A DNA stretch of 64,000 bases, taken from positions 558,001 through 622,000 of the forward strand of contig NC_019978.1 in assembly GCF_000328625.1 (NCBI RefSeq), written 5' to 3'. This DNA is from Halobacteroides halobius DSM 5150 (GTDB taxonomy: Bacteria; Bacillota; Halanaerobiia; Halobacteroidales; Halobacteroidaceae). A program made the translations under genes and the position numbers. Numbering within the stretch: position 1 is the first letter of the stretch; the number at the start of each line of letters is the position of its first letter. The notes beneath the pieces are model-generated. The model was not told the origin of the DNA and made no database searches. It worked only from the letters and a program-made list of their open reading frames with translations. Below, one piece after another: positions 17,329 through 25,507 of the stretch.

Positions 17329-18093
17329 ATGGAAGGAATACCACATTCAATAATTGAAAAAGCTGATACTTTATCTCCAGCTAAAATAAAAAATCTATTA
17401 ATTAAGACTAAAGCTGGAGATGGAGAAGCTAAGGATAAATTAATCAGGTGTAATCTACGGCTAGTTTTAAAGATGGCCCATCGATTTAAAAATAGTCAGT
17501 ATTCTTTAGAGGATGTTTTTCAAGTAGGTACTATTGGGTTAATCAAGGCTATAGAAAGATTTGATATAGAACGTGAAGTTAAATTTTCAACTTATGCTGT
17601 ACCATTAATTCTTGGTGAGATTAAAATGTTTTTACGGGATGATCATCCCGTTAAGGTAAGTAGAAGTCTAAAGGAAAAAGCTCAAAAGATAAGAAAGATA
17701 AAAGAGAAGTTAACTAAAGAACTTAATAGAGAACCGACTATTCAAGAGCTAAGTGAAAGGGTAAATTTATCTCGAGAAGAGATAGTTAATGCTTTAGAAG
17801 CAGTTCAAAATCCTACTTCAATTTATAATAGAGTTAATAAAAGCCAAGATAATGGTTTGGAATTAATTGATCAACTAGGAAGATTAGATGAGCAGTATGA
17901 TATTTCTTTAAATCATTTAGTTTTAAAACAAATTATAGAAGAATTAGACCAAAGATCGCAAAGAATAATTAAGTTACGTTACTTTGCTGATAAGTCCCAA
18001 ACTAAAGTAGCCAAATTGATTGGAGTGTCACAGGCTCATGTTTCAAGATTAGAAAATAAAATATTAAATTTAATTCGTAACAAATTAGAGTAG
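17329..18093 (+). CDS. sigF: Forespore RNA polymerase sigma-F factor
   Basis: 254-aa sigma-70 family factor, the first forespore-specific regulator. Region 2 has NLRLVLKMAHRF and EDVFQVGTIGLIKAIERFD plus FSTYAVPLILGEI; region 3 follows; region 4 ends with TKVAKLIGVSQAHVSRLENK, the -35-recognising helix-turn-helix. VKVSRSLKEKAQKI is the SigF/G/B sub-family segment. I prefer the ATG at 17329 (6 nt after AGGTGG) over 17323. A terminator follows. Confidence 0.95.
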   Translation: MEGIPHSIIEKADTLSPAKIKNLLIKTKAGDGEAKDKLIRCNLRLVLKMAHRFKNSQYSLEDVFQVGTIGLIKAIERFDIEREVKFSTYAVPLILGEIKMFLRDDHPVKVSRSLKEKAQKIRKIKEKLTKELNREPTIQELSERVNLSREEIVNALEAVQNPTSIYNRVNKSQDNGLELIDQLGRLDEQYDISLNHLVLKQIIEELDQRSQRIIKLRYFADKSQTKVAKLIGVSQAHVSRLENKILNLIRNKLE

Positions 18094-18094
18094 A

Positions 18095-18120
18095 GCACAG
18101 GTATTGTACCTGTGCTTTTT
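18095..18120 (+). terminator. Terminator of the spoIIA operon
   Basis: Arms GCACAGGTA (18095-18103) and TACCTGTGC (18107-18115) with a 3-nt loop, then five Ts. Confidence 0.88.
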
Positions 18121-18150
18121 GTATTAAAGGGATTATTTTTACACATAATA
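18121..18150 (+). promoter_or_regulatory. Candidate SigG promoter of the spoVA operon
   Basis: GTATT (18121-18125) and CATAATA (18144-18150) are 18 nt apart; CATAATA is a perfect SigG -10 element (CATnmTA) and the -35 fits GnATR except the last base. spoVA is SigG-dependent in Bacillus. It starts directly after the sigF terminator. Confidence 0.6.
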
Positions 18151-18184
18151 GCTTTAAAAGAGCTAAAAGAAAGGGGATTATCTA

Positions 18185-18349
18185 ATGAAAGTAAAAAATA
18201 TTATTCTTGTAGTTGCAATAGGATTAATAGTATTAAGTGTTTGGTTAGTTAAGAATGATGTTTTCTTTAAAGAAGATGAAATCTCTTCTAGAGCTAAGAA
18301 AGTATTCTCCCCTTCTAAAGTTGAGCTAAGATGTGATAAAAGTGACTAA
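18185..18349 (+). CDS. Small single-pass membrane protein at the head of the spoVA operon
   Basis: 54-aa protein not recognised: a hydrophobic helix (about 4-22, NIILVVAIGLIVLSVWLV) followed by a charged tail with one Cys (ELRCDKSD). AAGGGGATT precedes the ATG. Its last 17 nt overlap the start of spoVAA, so translation is probably coupled. It lies 35 bp after the SigG-type -10 element, so forespore expression and a role linked to SpoVA are inferred. No Bacillus spoVA operon member that I know of matches it. Confidence 0.6.
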   Translation: MKVKNIILVVAIGLIVLSVWLVKNDVFFKEDEISSRAKKVFSPSKVELRCDKSD

Positions 18350-18986
18350 TAAAATAAAAAAAGATTTATTCTTAAAAGTTAAGAGAGAAGTGATAGCCAA
18401 ACCAAAGCAACAATTATTATTAAGACATTTAGCTGATGTTGTAGCAGATGATGATATTCAACAACAAATAGAAGAAATTAAAGTAAAGAAAGTAAATAAA
18501 GATACTGGACAATCAATGATTATTACTGCTTTGGAAATTATTCAAGCAATTAAAAGAAAGTTTCCAGAGGCTAAAATAAATCATTTAGGGGAAGCAGACG
18601 TAGTTATAGATATTAAAGAAAATATTAAAAATGAAAATTCTTCTAGTCAACCGAAGTTATATATTGTGTTAGTAGGGATATTGTTATTTTTAGGTTCTGG
18701 GATGGCGATTATGAATTTTCATGCTGATGTTGATATGAGTAAGGTGCACCAACAGATATATCAATTGATTATGGGAGAAAAGAAAAGGAATCCATTACTA
18801 TTACAGATCCCTTATTCAATTGGGGTAGCTTGTGGAATGTTTATTTTCTTTAATAACTTTTTTAATTATAAGCTAGATGATGATCCTAATCCTTTGGATG
18901 TAGAAATGTATTTATATGAAGATAAAGTTAATCGTTTTTCTTTACATCAAAAAGCCCAAAAAGCTAAAAAGGAGAAGGAGGATTAG
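18333..18986 (+). CDS. spoVAA: Stage V sporulation protein AA
   Basis: 217 aa, membrane component of the SpoVA channel that moves Ca-dipicolinate into the developing spore and out during germination. A soluble N-terminal domain (1-105, structurally double-domain in known SpoVAA) precedes membrane helices at about 109-127 and 156-175 and a charged Lys-rich C-terminus. GTG start overlapping the upstream small gene. Length is close to the usual 206 aa. Confidence 0.85.
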   Translation: MIKVTNKIKKDLFLKVKREVIAKPKQQLLLRHLADVVADDDIQQQIEEIKVKKVNKDTGQSMIITALEIIQAIKRKFPEAKINHLGEADVVIDIKENIKNENSSSQPKLYIVLVGILLFLGSGMAIMNFHADVDMSKVHQQIYQLIMGEKKRNPLLLQIPYSIGVACGMFIFFNNFFNYKLDDDPNPLDVEMYLYEDKVNRFSLHQKAQKAKKEKED

Positions 18987-19012
18987 TCTAAAAAGGAAGT
19001 TGGGTGATTAGT

Positions 19013-19447
19013 ATGAAGGGCTTACTTTTAATTCTAATTGGATTAGGAGAAGGAATTGTAGTTGGAACAGCTTTAATAGCTTTTTTATTGGTTTTAGATG
19101 TTATCCCGCGGGTAATTAGATTCAGTGATGGTTGTAGGGAGCAAATAATAATCTATCAATGGTTAATTATACTAGGAGTCTTTATAGCAATTAATCTTCA
19201 ATTATATGATGTGCGCTTGCCACAATTTTATTTTTTAAATTATATATTGGTCATAGTTTGTGGTTTGGTTTTTGGAATATTTATTGGTTTATTAGCCGGA
19301 GCTTTAACTGAGGTCTTAAAAGTACTTCCTGTTTTAAGTAGAAGATTAAAAATGGAAGAAGAGATGAAGATTTTATTAGTGATTATTATTTTAGGAAAAA
19401 CAATTGGTTCTTTAATTTATTGGCTACTACCACAAATATGGATTTAA
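19013..19447 (+). CDS. spoVAB: Stage V sporulation protein AB
   Basis: 144-aa membrane protein with four hydrophobic segments (LLLILIGLGEGIVVGTALIA at the start, then helices near 45, 75 and 120). Gly-rich first helix and the DVIPR segment are typical for SpoVAB. ATG at 19013 follows GGTGA; a GTG at 19004 overlaps that site. Sits between spoVAA and spoVAC as in Bacillus and ends 11 bp before spoVAC. Confidence 0.85.
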   Translation: MKGLLLILIGLGEGIVVGTALIAFLLVLDVIPRVIRFSDGCREQIIIYQWLIILGVFIAINLQLYDVRLPQFYFLNYILVIVCGLVFGIFIGLLAGALTEVLKVLPVLSRRLKMEEEMKILLVIIILGKTIGSLIYWLLPQIWI

Positions 19448-19458
19448 GGGGGACTAAA

Positions 19459-19908
19459 ATGGGGCAAATAGATAAAACACCAGATGAGTATCAAAGATTA
19501 ATAAGTAAAAATCGTCCTGCTGATTCTAAGATTAAGAATTTTTTTACAGCTTATATTACCGGAGGAACAATTTGTTTAATAGGACAGTTAATTATTGAAT
19601 TGTTGCAAGGAGTAGGCTTTTCTATCTCAGATGCTAGTGCTTTAAACGCAATAATTTTGATTTTTGTTGGAGGTTTATTAACAGGTTTAGGTGTTTATGA
19701 TGAAATAGCTCAGTTTGCTGGTGCTGGAACTATTGTACCAATCACTGGTTTTTCTAATGCAATTGTTGCTCCAGCAATGGAACATAAACAAGAGGGCTAT
19801 ATATTGGGGTTAGGTCCTAATATATATTCTGTAGCTGGTCCAGTATTAACCTATGGAATGTTATCAGCAATAATAATAGGAATAATAAAGATATTATTGA
19901 GTTATTAA
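19459..19908 (+). CDS. spoVAC: Stage V sporulation protein AC
   Basis: 149-aa membrane protein; in Bacillus SpoVAC is the mechanosensitive pore part of the dipicolinate channel. An N-terminal polar segment (about 1-28) precedes four hydrophobic segments; GGTICLIGQLI, GLGVYDEIAQFAGAGTIVPITGFSN and the SVAGPVLTYG ending are family hallmarks. The ATG at 19459 follows AAGGGGG; an upstream TTG at 19420 lies in the spoVAB gene and lacks a ribosome binding site. Confidence 0.93.
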   Translation: MGQIDKTPDEYQRLISKNRPADSKIKNFFTAYITGGTICLIGQLIIELLQGVGFSISDASALNAIILIFVGGLLTGLGVYDEIAQFAGAGTIVPITGFSNAIVAPAMEHKQEGYILGLGPNIYSVAGPVLTYGMLSAIIIGIIKILLSY

Positions 19909-19951
19909 TAAATAATAGTGTTATAAACTCAATTTAGGGAGTGAATAGTGA

Positions 19952-21055
19952 TTGCAAAAGCAAGGTAATCAAACAATAAAATTTGATAACCCTCCACAGA
20001 TTATTTCTTCAGCTTCCATTGTAGGAAATAAGGAAAATCAAGGGCCATTAGGAGAGTACTTTGATGAGGTTATTTCTGATGGATATAATAAACAACCAAC
20101 TTGGGAACAAGCTCAAATTAAGATGACTAAAGATGTTATGGATAAGACATTATACAAGGCAAGTCTGTCTAAAAGTGATCTTGATTATTTATTAGCTGGT
20201 GATTTATTAGACCAAGCTATAGCATCTAATTTTTCAGCACGAAAATTTCCAGTTCCTTTTATAGGTTTATATGGTGCATGTTCTACTATGATTGAAGCTA
20301 TGGCACTAGGAGCAATGATGATTGATGGGGGAGCTGCTAATAAGGTATTAACTTATACGTCTAGTCATTATCAAGCTACTGAAAGACAATTTAGAACCCC
20401 TAATGAATATGGGGATAAATATCCGCCTTATAAACAGAGAACAGTAACTGGTGCTGGAGCAACTGTTTTAAGTGATAAACAGGGGGGAGTACAAATCTCT
20501 GAAGCTACTTTTGGAAAAATAGTTGATTTAGGAGTTAGTGATCCTCAAGATATGGGATCAGCTATGGCCCCAGCTGCTTCTGATACTATTTTACAACACT
20601 TAAATGATGTAGGAAGATCCCCAAGTGATTATGATCTAATAGTAACTGGTGATTTAGGGAAGGTTGGTAAATCATTGGTGATGGAATTACTATCTGAAAA
20701 GGGATGTAATGTAGAACAAAACTTTGCTGACTGTGGAGTAATGCTTTATAACTCTAGTCAAAAAGTAGGGGCTGGAGGAAGTGGTTGTGGTTCTTCAGCT
20801 ATAGTAGTAAGTTCTTATTTATTACCTCAACTGATGTATAGAAATTTAGATAGGATATTAGTTTTAGGAACAGGAGCTTTGCTTAATTCAGTGACTCCTT
20901 TGCAAGGGGAAACGATTCCTTGTATTGCTCATGCTATAACTTTAACTGCTACAGGTCATTTAGTAAAGGGAATAGGAAGAAAAAAAGCAAAGGATAATTT
21001 AGCTACTAAAATAGAGACAGTTAAAATAGAGAATTTATCAGGAAATGAGGGATAG
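19952..21055 (+). CDS. spoVAD: Stage V sporulation protein AD
   Basis: 367-aa thiolase-like protein that binds dipicolinate at the inner spore membrane. YGACSTMIEAMALGA keeps the position of the thiolase nucleophile Cys; TGDLGKVGKSL, ADCGVMLYNSSQKVGAGGSGCG and IPCIAHAITL are SpoVAD blocks. TTG start after AGGGAGTGAATAGTGA; about 30 aa longer than the Bacillus protein, mainly at the C-terminus. spoVAE follows immediately. Confidence 0.95.
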   Translation: MQKQGNQTIKFDNPPQIISSASIVGNKENQGPLGEYFDEVISDGYNKQPTWEQAQIKMTKDVMDKTLYKASLSKSDLDYLLAGDLLDQAIASNFSARKFPVPFIGLYGACSTMIEAMALGAMMIDGGAANKVLTYTSSHYQATERQFRTPNEYGDKYPPYKQRTVTGAGATVLSDKQGGVQISEATFGKIVDLGVSDPQDMGSAMAPAASDTILQHLNDVGRSPSDYDLIVTGDLGKVGKSLVMELLSEKGCNVEQNFADCGVMLYNSSQKVGAGGSGCGSSAIVVSSYLLPQLMYRNLDRILVLGTGALLNSVTPLQGETIPCIAHAITLTATGHLVKGIGRKKAKDNLATKIETVKIENLSGNEG

Positions 21056-21058
21056 GTG

Positions 21059-21409
21059 ATGGTATATTTAATGGCCTTTTTAGTGGGAGGGCTAATCTGT
21101 GGGTTAGGACAATTATTTTTAGATTATACCTCCTATACCCCTGCTCATTTATTGGTAATAATGGTTGTAATTGGATCTCTGTTGATGGGGGTGGGTTTGG
21201 CCCAACCTTTAATTGATCTAGCTGGTGCAGGGGTTACAGTTCCAGTTATGAATTTTGGGTTCATATTAACTAAAGGAGTATTATTAGAAATAAAAAGAAA
21301 AGGTTTTTTGGGATTGTTTACTGGTGTTTTAGAAGTAGCAAGTGCAGGTGTTAGTGCAGCAATAATCATTGGATTTTTAATGGCAGCTATCTTTAAGCCT
21401 AAGGAATAA
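21059..21409 (+). CDS. spoVAE: Stage V sporulation protein AE (SpoVAEb type)
   Basis: 116-aa membrane protein with four hydrophobic segments, homologous in layout to SpoVAC: FLVGGLICGLGQLFLDYT, then GVGLAQPLIDLAGAGVTVPV and GFLGLFTGVLEVASAGVS. Starts 4 bp after spoVAD. Confidence 0.93.
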   Translation: MVYLMAFLVGGLICGLGQLFLDYTSYTPAHLLVIMVVIGSLLMGVGLAQPLIDLAGAGVTVPVMNFGFILTKGVLLEIKRKGFLGLFTGVLEVASAGVSAAIIIGFLMAAIFKPKE

Positions 21410-21454
21410 GTGTATATTATTGTTTTTTATTTGGTACAATAAGGGAGGGAAACA

Positions 21455-22018
21455 ATGAATAAAAAAAAGGTCATATTAGTAACTGATGGTGATAAGACAG
21501 CTAAAGAGGTTATTGAAAAGGTAAGTGACCAGTTAGATTTGAGGGTTATTTCTAAATCAGGTGGTAACCCAACTCCCTATTCTGGGCAACAATTATTAGA
21601 GATGATTGCTGAATGTCCAACTGATCCTGTAGTAGTTATGTTTGATGATAATGGCTCACGTGATTGTGGATCTGGAGAAAAGGCTTTAGAGGTAGTTGGT
21701 TCAAGTTCGGAAGTTAAGGTGCTAGGAGTATTGGCAGTAGCTTCTGATACAGAAGATGTAGTAGGGATTGACCCTGATTTTTCGATTACTAATCAAGGAG
21801 AAATTGTAACAGGACCAGTAGATAAAGAAGGTACTGCAGAAGCTAAAAATCATAAGATTTTAGAGGGAGATACAGTAGATGTAATTAATGGATTTGATAA
21901 ATCAATAGTAGTGGGGGTAATAGGGATAGGGGATATAGGTAAAATGAAAGGGAAAGATGCTCAAGGATCTATTACTTATAAGGCATTGGAAGAGATTCTT
22001 AAGAGGAGTGGAAGGTAA
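21455..22018 (+). CDS. SpoVAEa-type stage V sporulation protein
   Basis: 187-aa soluble protein of the SpoVAEa family. VILVTDGDKTAKEVIE, SKSGGNPTPYSGQQLLEMI, VVVMFDDNGSRDCGSGEKAL and VVGIDPDFSITNQGEIVTG are family-typical blocks. In Bacillus it sits between spoVAEb and spoVAF, as here. AGGGAGGG precedes the ATG. Molecular role unknown. Confidence 0.88.
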   Translation: MNKKKVILVTDGDKTAKEVIEKVSDQLDLRVISKSGGNPTPYSGQQLLEMIAECPTDPVVVMFDDNGSRDCGSGEKALEVVGSSSEVKVLGVLAVASDTEDVVGIDPDFSITNQGEIVTGPVDKEGTAEAKNHKILEGDTVDVINGFDKSIVVGVIGIGDIGKMKGKDAQGSITYKALEEILKRSGR

Positions 22019-22020
22019 AG

Positions 22021-23478
22021 ATGAAACAAAAGACCAAGATTAGTAAGGATTTAGCCGAAAATTTACAGGTTATTAAAGACCAGATTGACGGGCCAAAGAC
22101 CTTTGATTTTGTCAATCGTGATTTTAAGATTGCAGGAAAGAATGCAAGTATAGTCTTTGTGGATGGATTTCAAAAGAGTAAATTAATGGGTCGCGTTTTA
22201 GAGTATTTAATGGATCTTAAACGTGAGGATCTAAGTGTTGATATAGTAAAAAAATTGATTGAAGATAGAATACCTGTTTTAGAGGTAGCAACAGCTGATA
22301 CTATAGAAGGTGTAATGGATCAAGTATTAGCTGGCCCCCAAGCCTTATTTATTGATGGTGTAGAGCAAGCTATTATTATTGATGCTCGAACTTGGATGTC
22401 TCGTGGTCTTTCTGAGCCAGAGTTAGAAAAATCTACTCGTGGTCCAGAAGATGGGTTTATTGAAACAATGCTATTTAATGTGAAGCGGATTAGAAGAAGA
22501 ATCAGAGACCCTAAGTTAAGAGTGGAGGCATTACGTGTCGGAAATAGAGGCAAGACAGATATTGCAGTCACCTATATTGAAGATATTGCTGAACCTAGTT
22601 TAGTAAAGAAGGTAAAGCAAAAATTAGAGGATATAGAGGTAGATGCATTACCTCTAGCAGATAGAACTATCCAGGATTTTTTAACAGGTACCTCTTTTAA
22701 TCCTTTGCCTAAAGTTAGATATACTAATCGTCCTGATATAGCTAGTGCTCAACTTCTTGAAGGTAAGGTGTGTGTAATAGTTGATGGTTCTCCAACAGTG
22801 CTAATATTACCAGCTACTTTTTTTGATCAAACCCAAGCTATAGAAGACTACCGTCATTCTTTTCTTGCCGGAAGTTATTTAAAAATGATTAAGTTTGTAA
22901 GTGTCTTTCTTTCTTTAGTAATACCTCCTTTATGGTTGATCTTTGCTTATAGTCCTGAATGGTTACCTCCAGGTTTAGAGTTTATTGGAATTAAACAACC
23001 TGGCAAGGTGCCTATTGGGGTTCAATTTCTGTTAGCTAGTTTAGGTATAGATCTGATTCAGGTAGCTTCGGTGCAAGTGCCTAGTTCACTGGCAACTTCA
23101 TTAGGTTTAATTGGAGCTTTAATGCTTGGTCAGTTTTCTGTTAAAGTAGGATTATTTAGTCCAGAAACAATTCTTTATATGGCAATTGGAGCTATTGGTA
23201 ATTTTGCTATTCCTGGATTTGAGTTGGCTATGGCTTTTAAAGTATTTAGGTTTGCGTTACTTTTACTAGCTATTTACTTTAGAATTCCAGGTTTATTAAT
23301 AGGATTAGCGATACTATTTTTATTGATGGCCTTTACTAAATCTTTTGGAGTACCTTATTTATGGCCACTAATTCCTTTCAATTGGAATGCTTTAAAGACT
23401 TATCTATTCCGTCAACCGATATTGAAATTAAGTGACAGAAGACCAAAGTTTAGTGATGATGATGAAACTAGGAAATAA
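22021..23478 (+). CDS. spoVAF: SpoVAF spore germination protein (GerA-type)
   Basis: 485-aa relative of GerAA-class germinant receptor A subunits; in Bacillus SpoVAF with partners speeds germination. The soluble N-terminal part (about 1-285) has FIDGVEQAIIIDARTW and VEALRVGNRGKTDIAV; the C-terminal part (about 290-450) has five to six membrane helices, including SLVIPPLWLIFAY and the PGFELAMAFKVFRF segment. 2 bp after the SpoVAEa gene. Last gene of the spoVA operon. Confidence 0.92.
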   Translation: MKQKTKISKDLAENLQVIKDQIDGPKTFDFVNRDFKIAGKNASIVFVDGFQKSKLMGRVLEYLMDLKREDLSVDIVKKLIEDRIPVLEVATADTIEGVMDQVLAGPQALFIDGVEQAIIIDARTWMSRGLSEPELEKSTRGPEDGFIETMLFNVKRIRRRIRDPKLRVEALRVGNRGKTDIAVTYIEDIAEPSLVKKVKQKLEDIEVDALPLADRTIQDFLTGTSFNPLPKVRYTNRPDIASAQLLEGKVCVIVDGSPTVLILPATFFDQTQAIEDYRHSFLAGSYLKMIKFVSVFLSLVIPPLWLIFAYSPEWLPPGLEFIGIKQPGKVPIGVQFLLASLGIDLIQVASVQVPSSLATSLGLIGALMLGQFSVKVGLFSPETILYMAIGAIGNFAIPGFELAMAFKVFRFALLLLAIYFRIPGLLIGLAILFLLMAFTKSFGVPYLWPLIPFNWNALKTYLFRQPILKLSDRRPKFSDDDETRK

Positions 23479-23490
23479 GGGGTGAATACT

Positions 23491-24408
23491 ATGAAACCGA
23501 GGATAGGAATACCCCAAGCTTTATTGTACCATAGATACTATCCAGCTTGGAGGACATTTTTTAAAGAATTAGATTGTAAGGTAGTAGAATCTAATCAATC
23601 AACTAAAGAGATTGTTGATGCCGGAGTTAGATTAGCTACTGATGAAGCTTGCTTACCAGTTAAGTTGTTTTTAGGTCATGTTGAATATCTTAAAGAAAAA
23701 TCTGATTATATATTCGTACCTAGAGTAGTAAGTGTTGATTCTAAAGAGTATTTATGTCCTAAGTTTATGGGATTACCAGATATGGTTAGATATAACGTAG
23801 ATAATCTACCACCTATATTAGATACTACTGTTGATTTAAGAAGTAATAAATTTAATTTAATTAAAGTTGCTTTAAAGTTAGGAGAGGAATTAGATACTGA
23901 TTACTGGCAAACTATAAAAGCTACCTGGAAGAGCTGGAGAGCACTAAAGGAGCATTACCAACAATTAAAGGCCAAAACTAATCAAGCTGACTATCAAGTT
24001 GCTTTATTAGGCCATGAATATATTATTCATGATTCTCATGTTAGTATGGATTTAGTAGAGCATTTAGAAGAGATGGGGATTGGAGTTATTACTGCTGATA
24101 TGCTCTCTGATACAGCAATTGAGGAGGGATTAACATATCTATCTAAGGATATGTTTTGGACTCTTAGCAAAAAAATGCTAGGGGCTGCTCATTATTTCTT
24201 TAATAGAGAAGAGATTGATGGAATTATTCAATTGACTGCTTTTGGATGTGGCCCTGATTCATTAGTAGGAGAAATGATAGAGAGAGAAGCTAAAACAAGG
24301 AGTAACCAACCATTTATGTCGTTAAACTTAGATGAGCATACTGGGGAAGCTGGTTTGATTACCAGATTAGAAGCATTTATAGATATGATTCAGTGGGAGG
24401 GGGTATAA
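23491..24408 (+). CDS. 2-hydroxyacyl-CoA dehydratase/activase-related protein A
   Basis: 305-aa protein of the acyl-CoA dehydratase activase-related group (COG3580/COG3581/DUF2229 type). Conserved cysteine blocks that could bind an Fe-S cluster: TDEACLPVK, EYLCPKFMG and AFGCGPDSL; LDEHTGEAGLITRLEAF near the end is a strong family motif also found in the next protein. ATG at 23491, 7 nt after AAGGGGTG. It begins a tight three-gene set with a BadF/HgdC activase. Substrate unknown. Confidence 0.8.
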   Translation: MKPRIGIPQALLYHRYYPAWRTFFKELDCKVVESNQSTKEIVDAGVRLATDEACLPVKLFLGHVEYLKEKSDYIFVPRVVSVDSKEYLCPKFMGLPDMVRYNVDNLPPILDTTVDLRSNKFNLIKVALKLGEELDTDYWQTIKATWKSWRALKEHYQQLKAKTNQADYQVALLGHEYIIHDSHVSMDLVEHLEEMGIGVITADMLSDTAIEEGLTYLSKDMFWTLSKKMLGAAHYFFNREEIDGIIQLTAFGCGPDSLVGEMIEREAKTRSNQPFMSLNLDEHTGEAGLITRLEAFIDMIQWEGV

Positions 24409-24409
24409 A

Positions 24410-25507
24410 ATGAAGGTTACTTTTCCGCATATGGGAACTATGGATATTGCAGTTAAGACTTTATTTGAGGAGTTAGGATTAGATGTAGTTCCTCCTCCAC
24501 CAATTACACAACGTACTTTAGACTTAGGAGTTAAACATTCTCCAGAATTTGCTTGCTTACCTCTAAAGATTAATATTGGTAATTTTATCGAAGCAATAGA
24601 AGCAGGGGCAGATACTATTGTAATGGGGGGTGGAGTTGGCCCGTGTAGGTTTGGTTATTATGGAGAAGTACAGAAGAAAATATTAAATGATTTAGGTTAT
24701 GATTTTGAAATGATAGTATTAGAACCTATCCAGGTGAGTTGGCAACAATTTTATAATAGTTTAAAATTATTATTAGGTAATATATCATGGTGGAATTTGA
24801 TTGGTGCTTGGCGAAAAGGATGGGCCAAGGCTACTGGAGTAGATCATTTAAGTCAATTAATTAATCAGATTAGACCTTATCTAGTTAATCGGAAGGAAGG
24901 AACAAGGGTCTATAAAGAAGGATTAGAGTTAATAGATCAAGCTACTTCAATAGCTGAGACTAATGTATTAGTAGAAGAAACAGAAAATAGAATTAATAGT
25001 TTAGAAAAGCGAAAAAATTTCACCCCCTTAAAGGTAGGTATGGTAGGAGAGATATATGTAGTTTTAGAGCCCTTTACTAATTTTGAGTTAGAAGAGAAAT
25101 TAGGTGAGATGGGGGTTGTAGTAGATCGTGCTATCTATTTAACAGATTGGATTAGAGAAAACTTATATTTAGGATTCTTTAAAGAAAAAGCTAGACATAA
25201 GAAGATAGAAGAAGCAGCTAAGCCCTATCTTAACCATTTTGTAGGTGGACATGGTCTAGAATCAGTAGGAGAAACAGTTTTATATGCTAAAGAAGGTTAT
25301 GATGGCGTAGTACATTTAGCTCCTTTTACTTGTATGCCTGAAATTATAGCAAATAGTATTTTACCAACTATAAGCAATGATTTAGATATTCCCGTATTAT
25401 CTTTAAGTGTTGATGAGCAAACAGGAGAGGCAGGTTTTATTACTAGAATGGAGGCTTTTGTTGATCTATTGGCACGTGGTCAAGATAAAAAGGAGGAAGT
25501 AGTATGA
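24410..25507 (+). CDS. 2-hydroxyacyl-CoA dehydratase/activase-related protein B
   Basis: 365-aa paralogue of the upstream protein. Cysteine blocks: EFACLPLKI, GVGPCRFGYY and PFTCMPEII; the closing block SVDEQTGEAGFITRMEAF parallels protein A. These parts resemble the HgdB-type dehydratase subunits that receive an electron from the activase, so A and B may form a heterodimer around an Fe-S cluster (inference). One base separates it from A, and its stop overlaps the activase start by 4 nt. Confidence 0.8.
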   Translation: MKVTFPHMGTMDIAVKTLFEELGLDVVPPPPITQRTLDLGVKHSPEFACLPLKINIGNFIEAIEAGADTIVMGGGVGPCRFGYYGEVQKKILNDLGYDFEMIVLEPIQVSWQQFYNSLKLLLGNISWWNLIGAWRKGWAKATGVDHLSQLINQIRPYLVNRKEGTRVYKEGLELIDQATSIAETNVLVEETENRINSLEKRKNFTPLKVGMVGEIYVVLEPFTNFELEEKLGEMGVVVDRAIYLTDWIRENLYLGFFKEKARHKKIEEAAKPYLNHFVGGHGLESVGETVLYAKEGYDGVVHLAPFTCMPEIIANSILPTISNDLDIPVLSLSVDEQTGEAGFITRMEAFVDLLARGQDKKEEVV

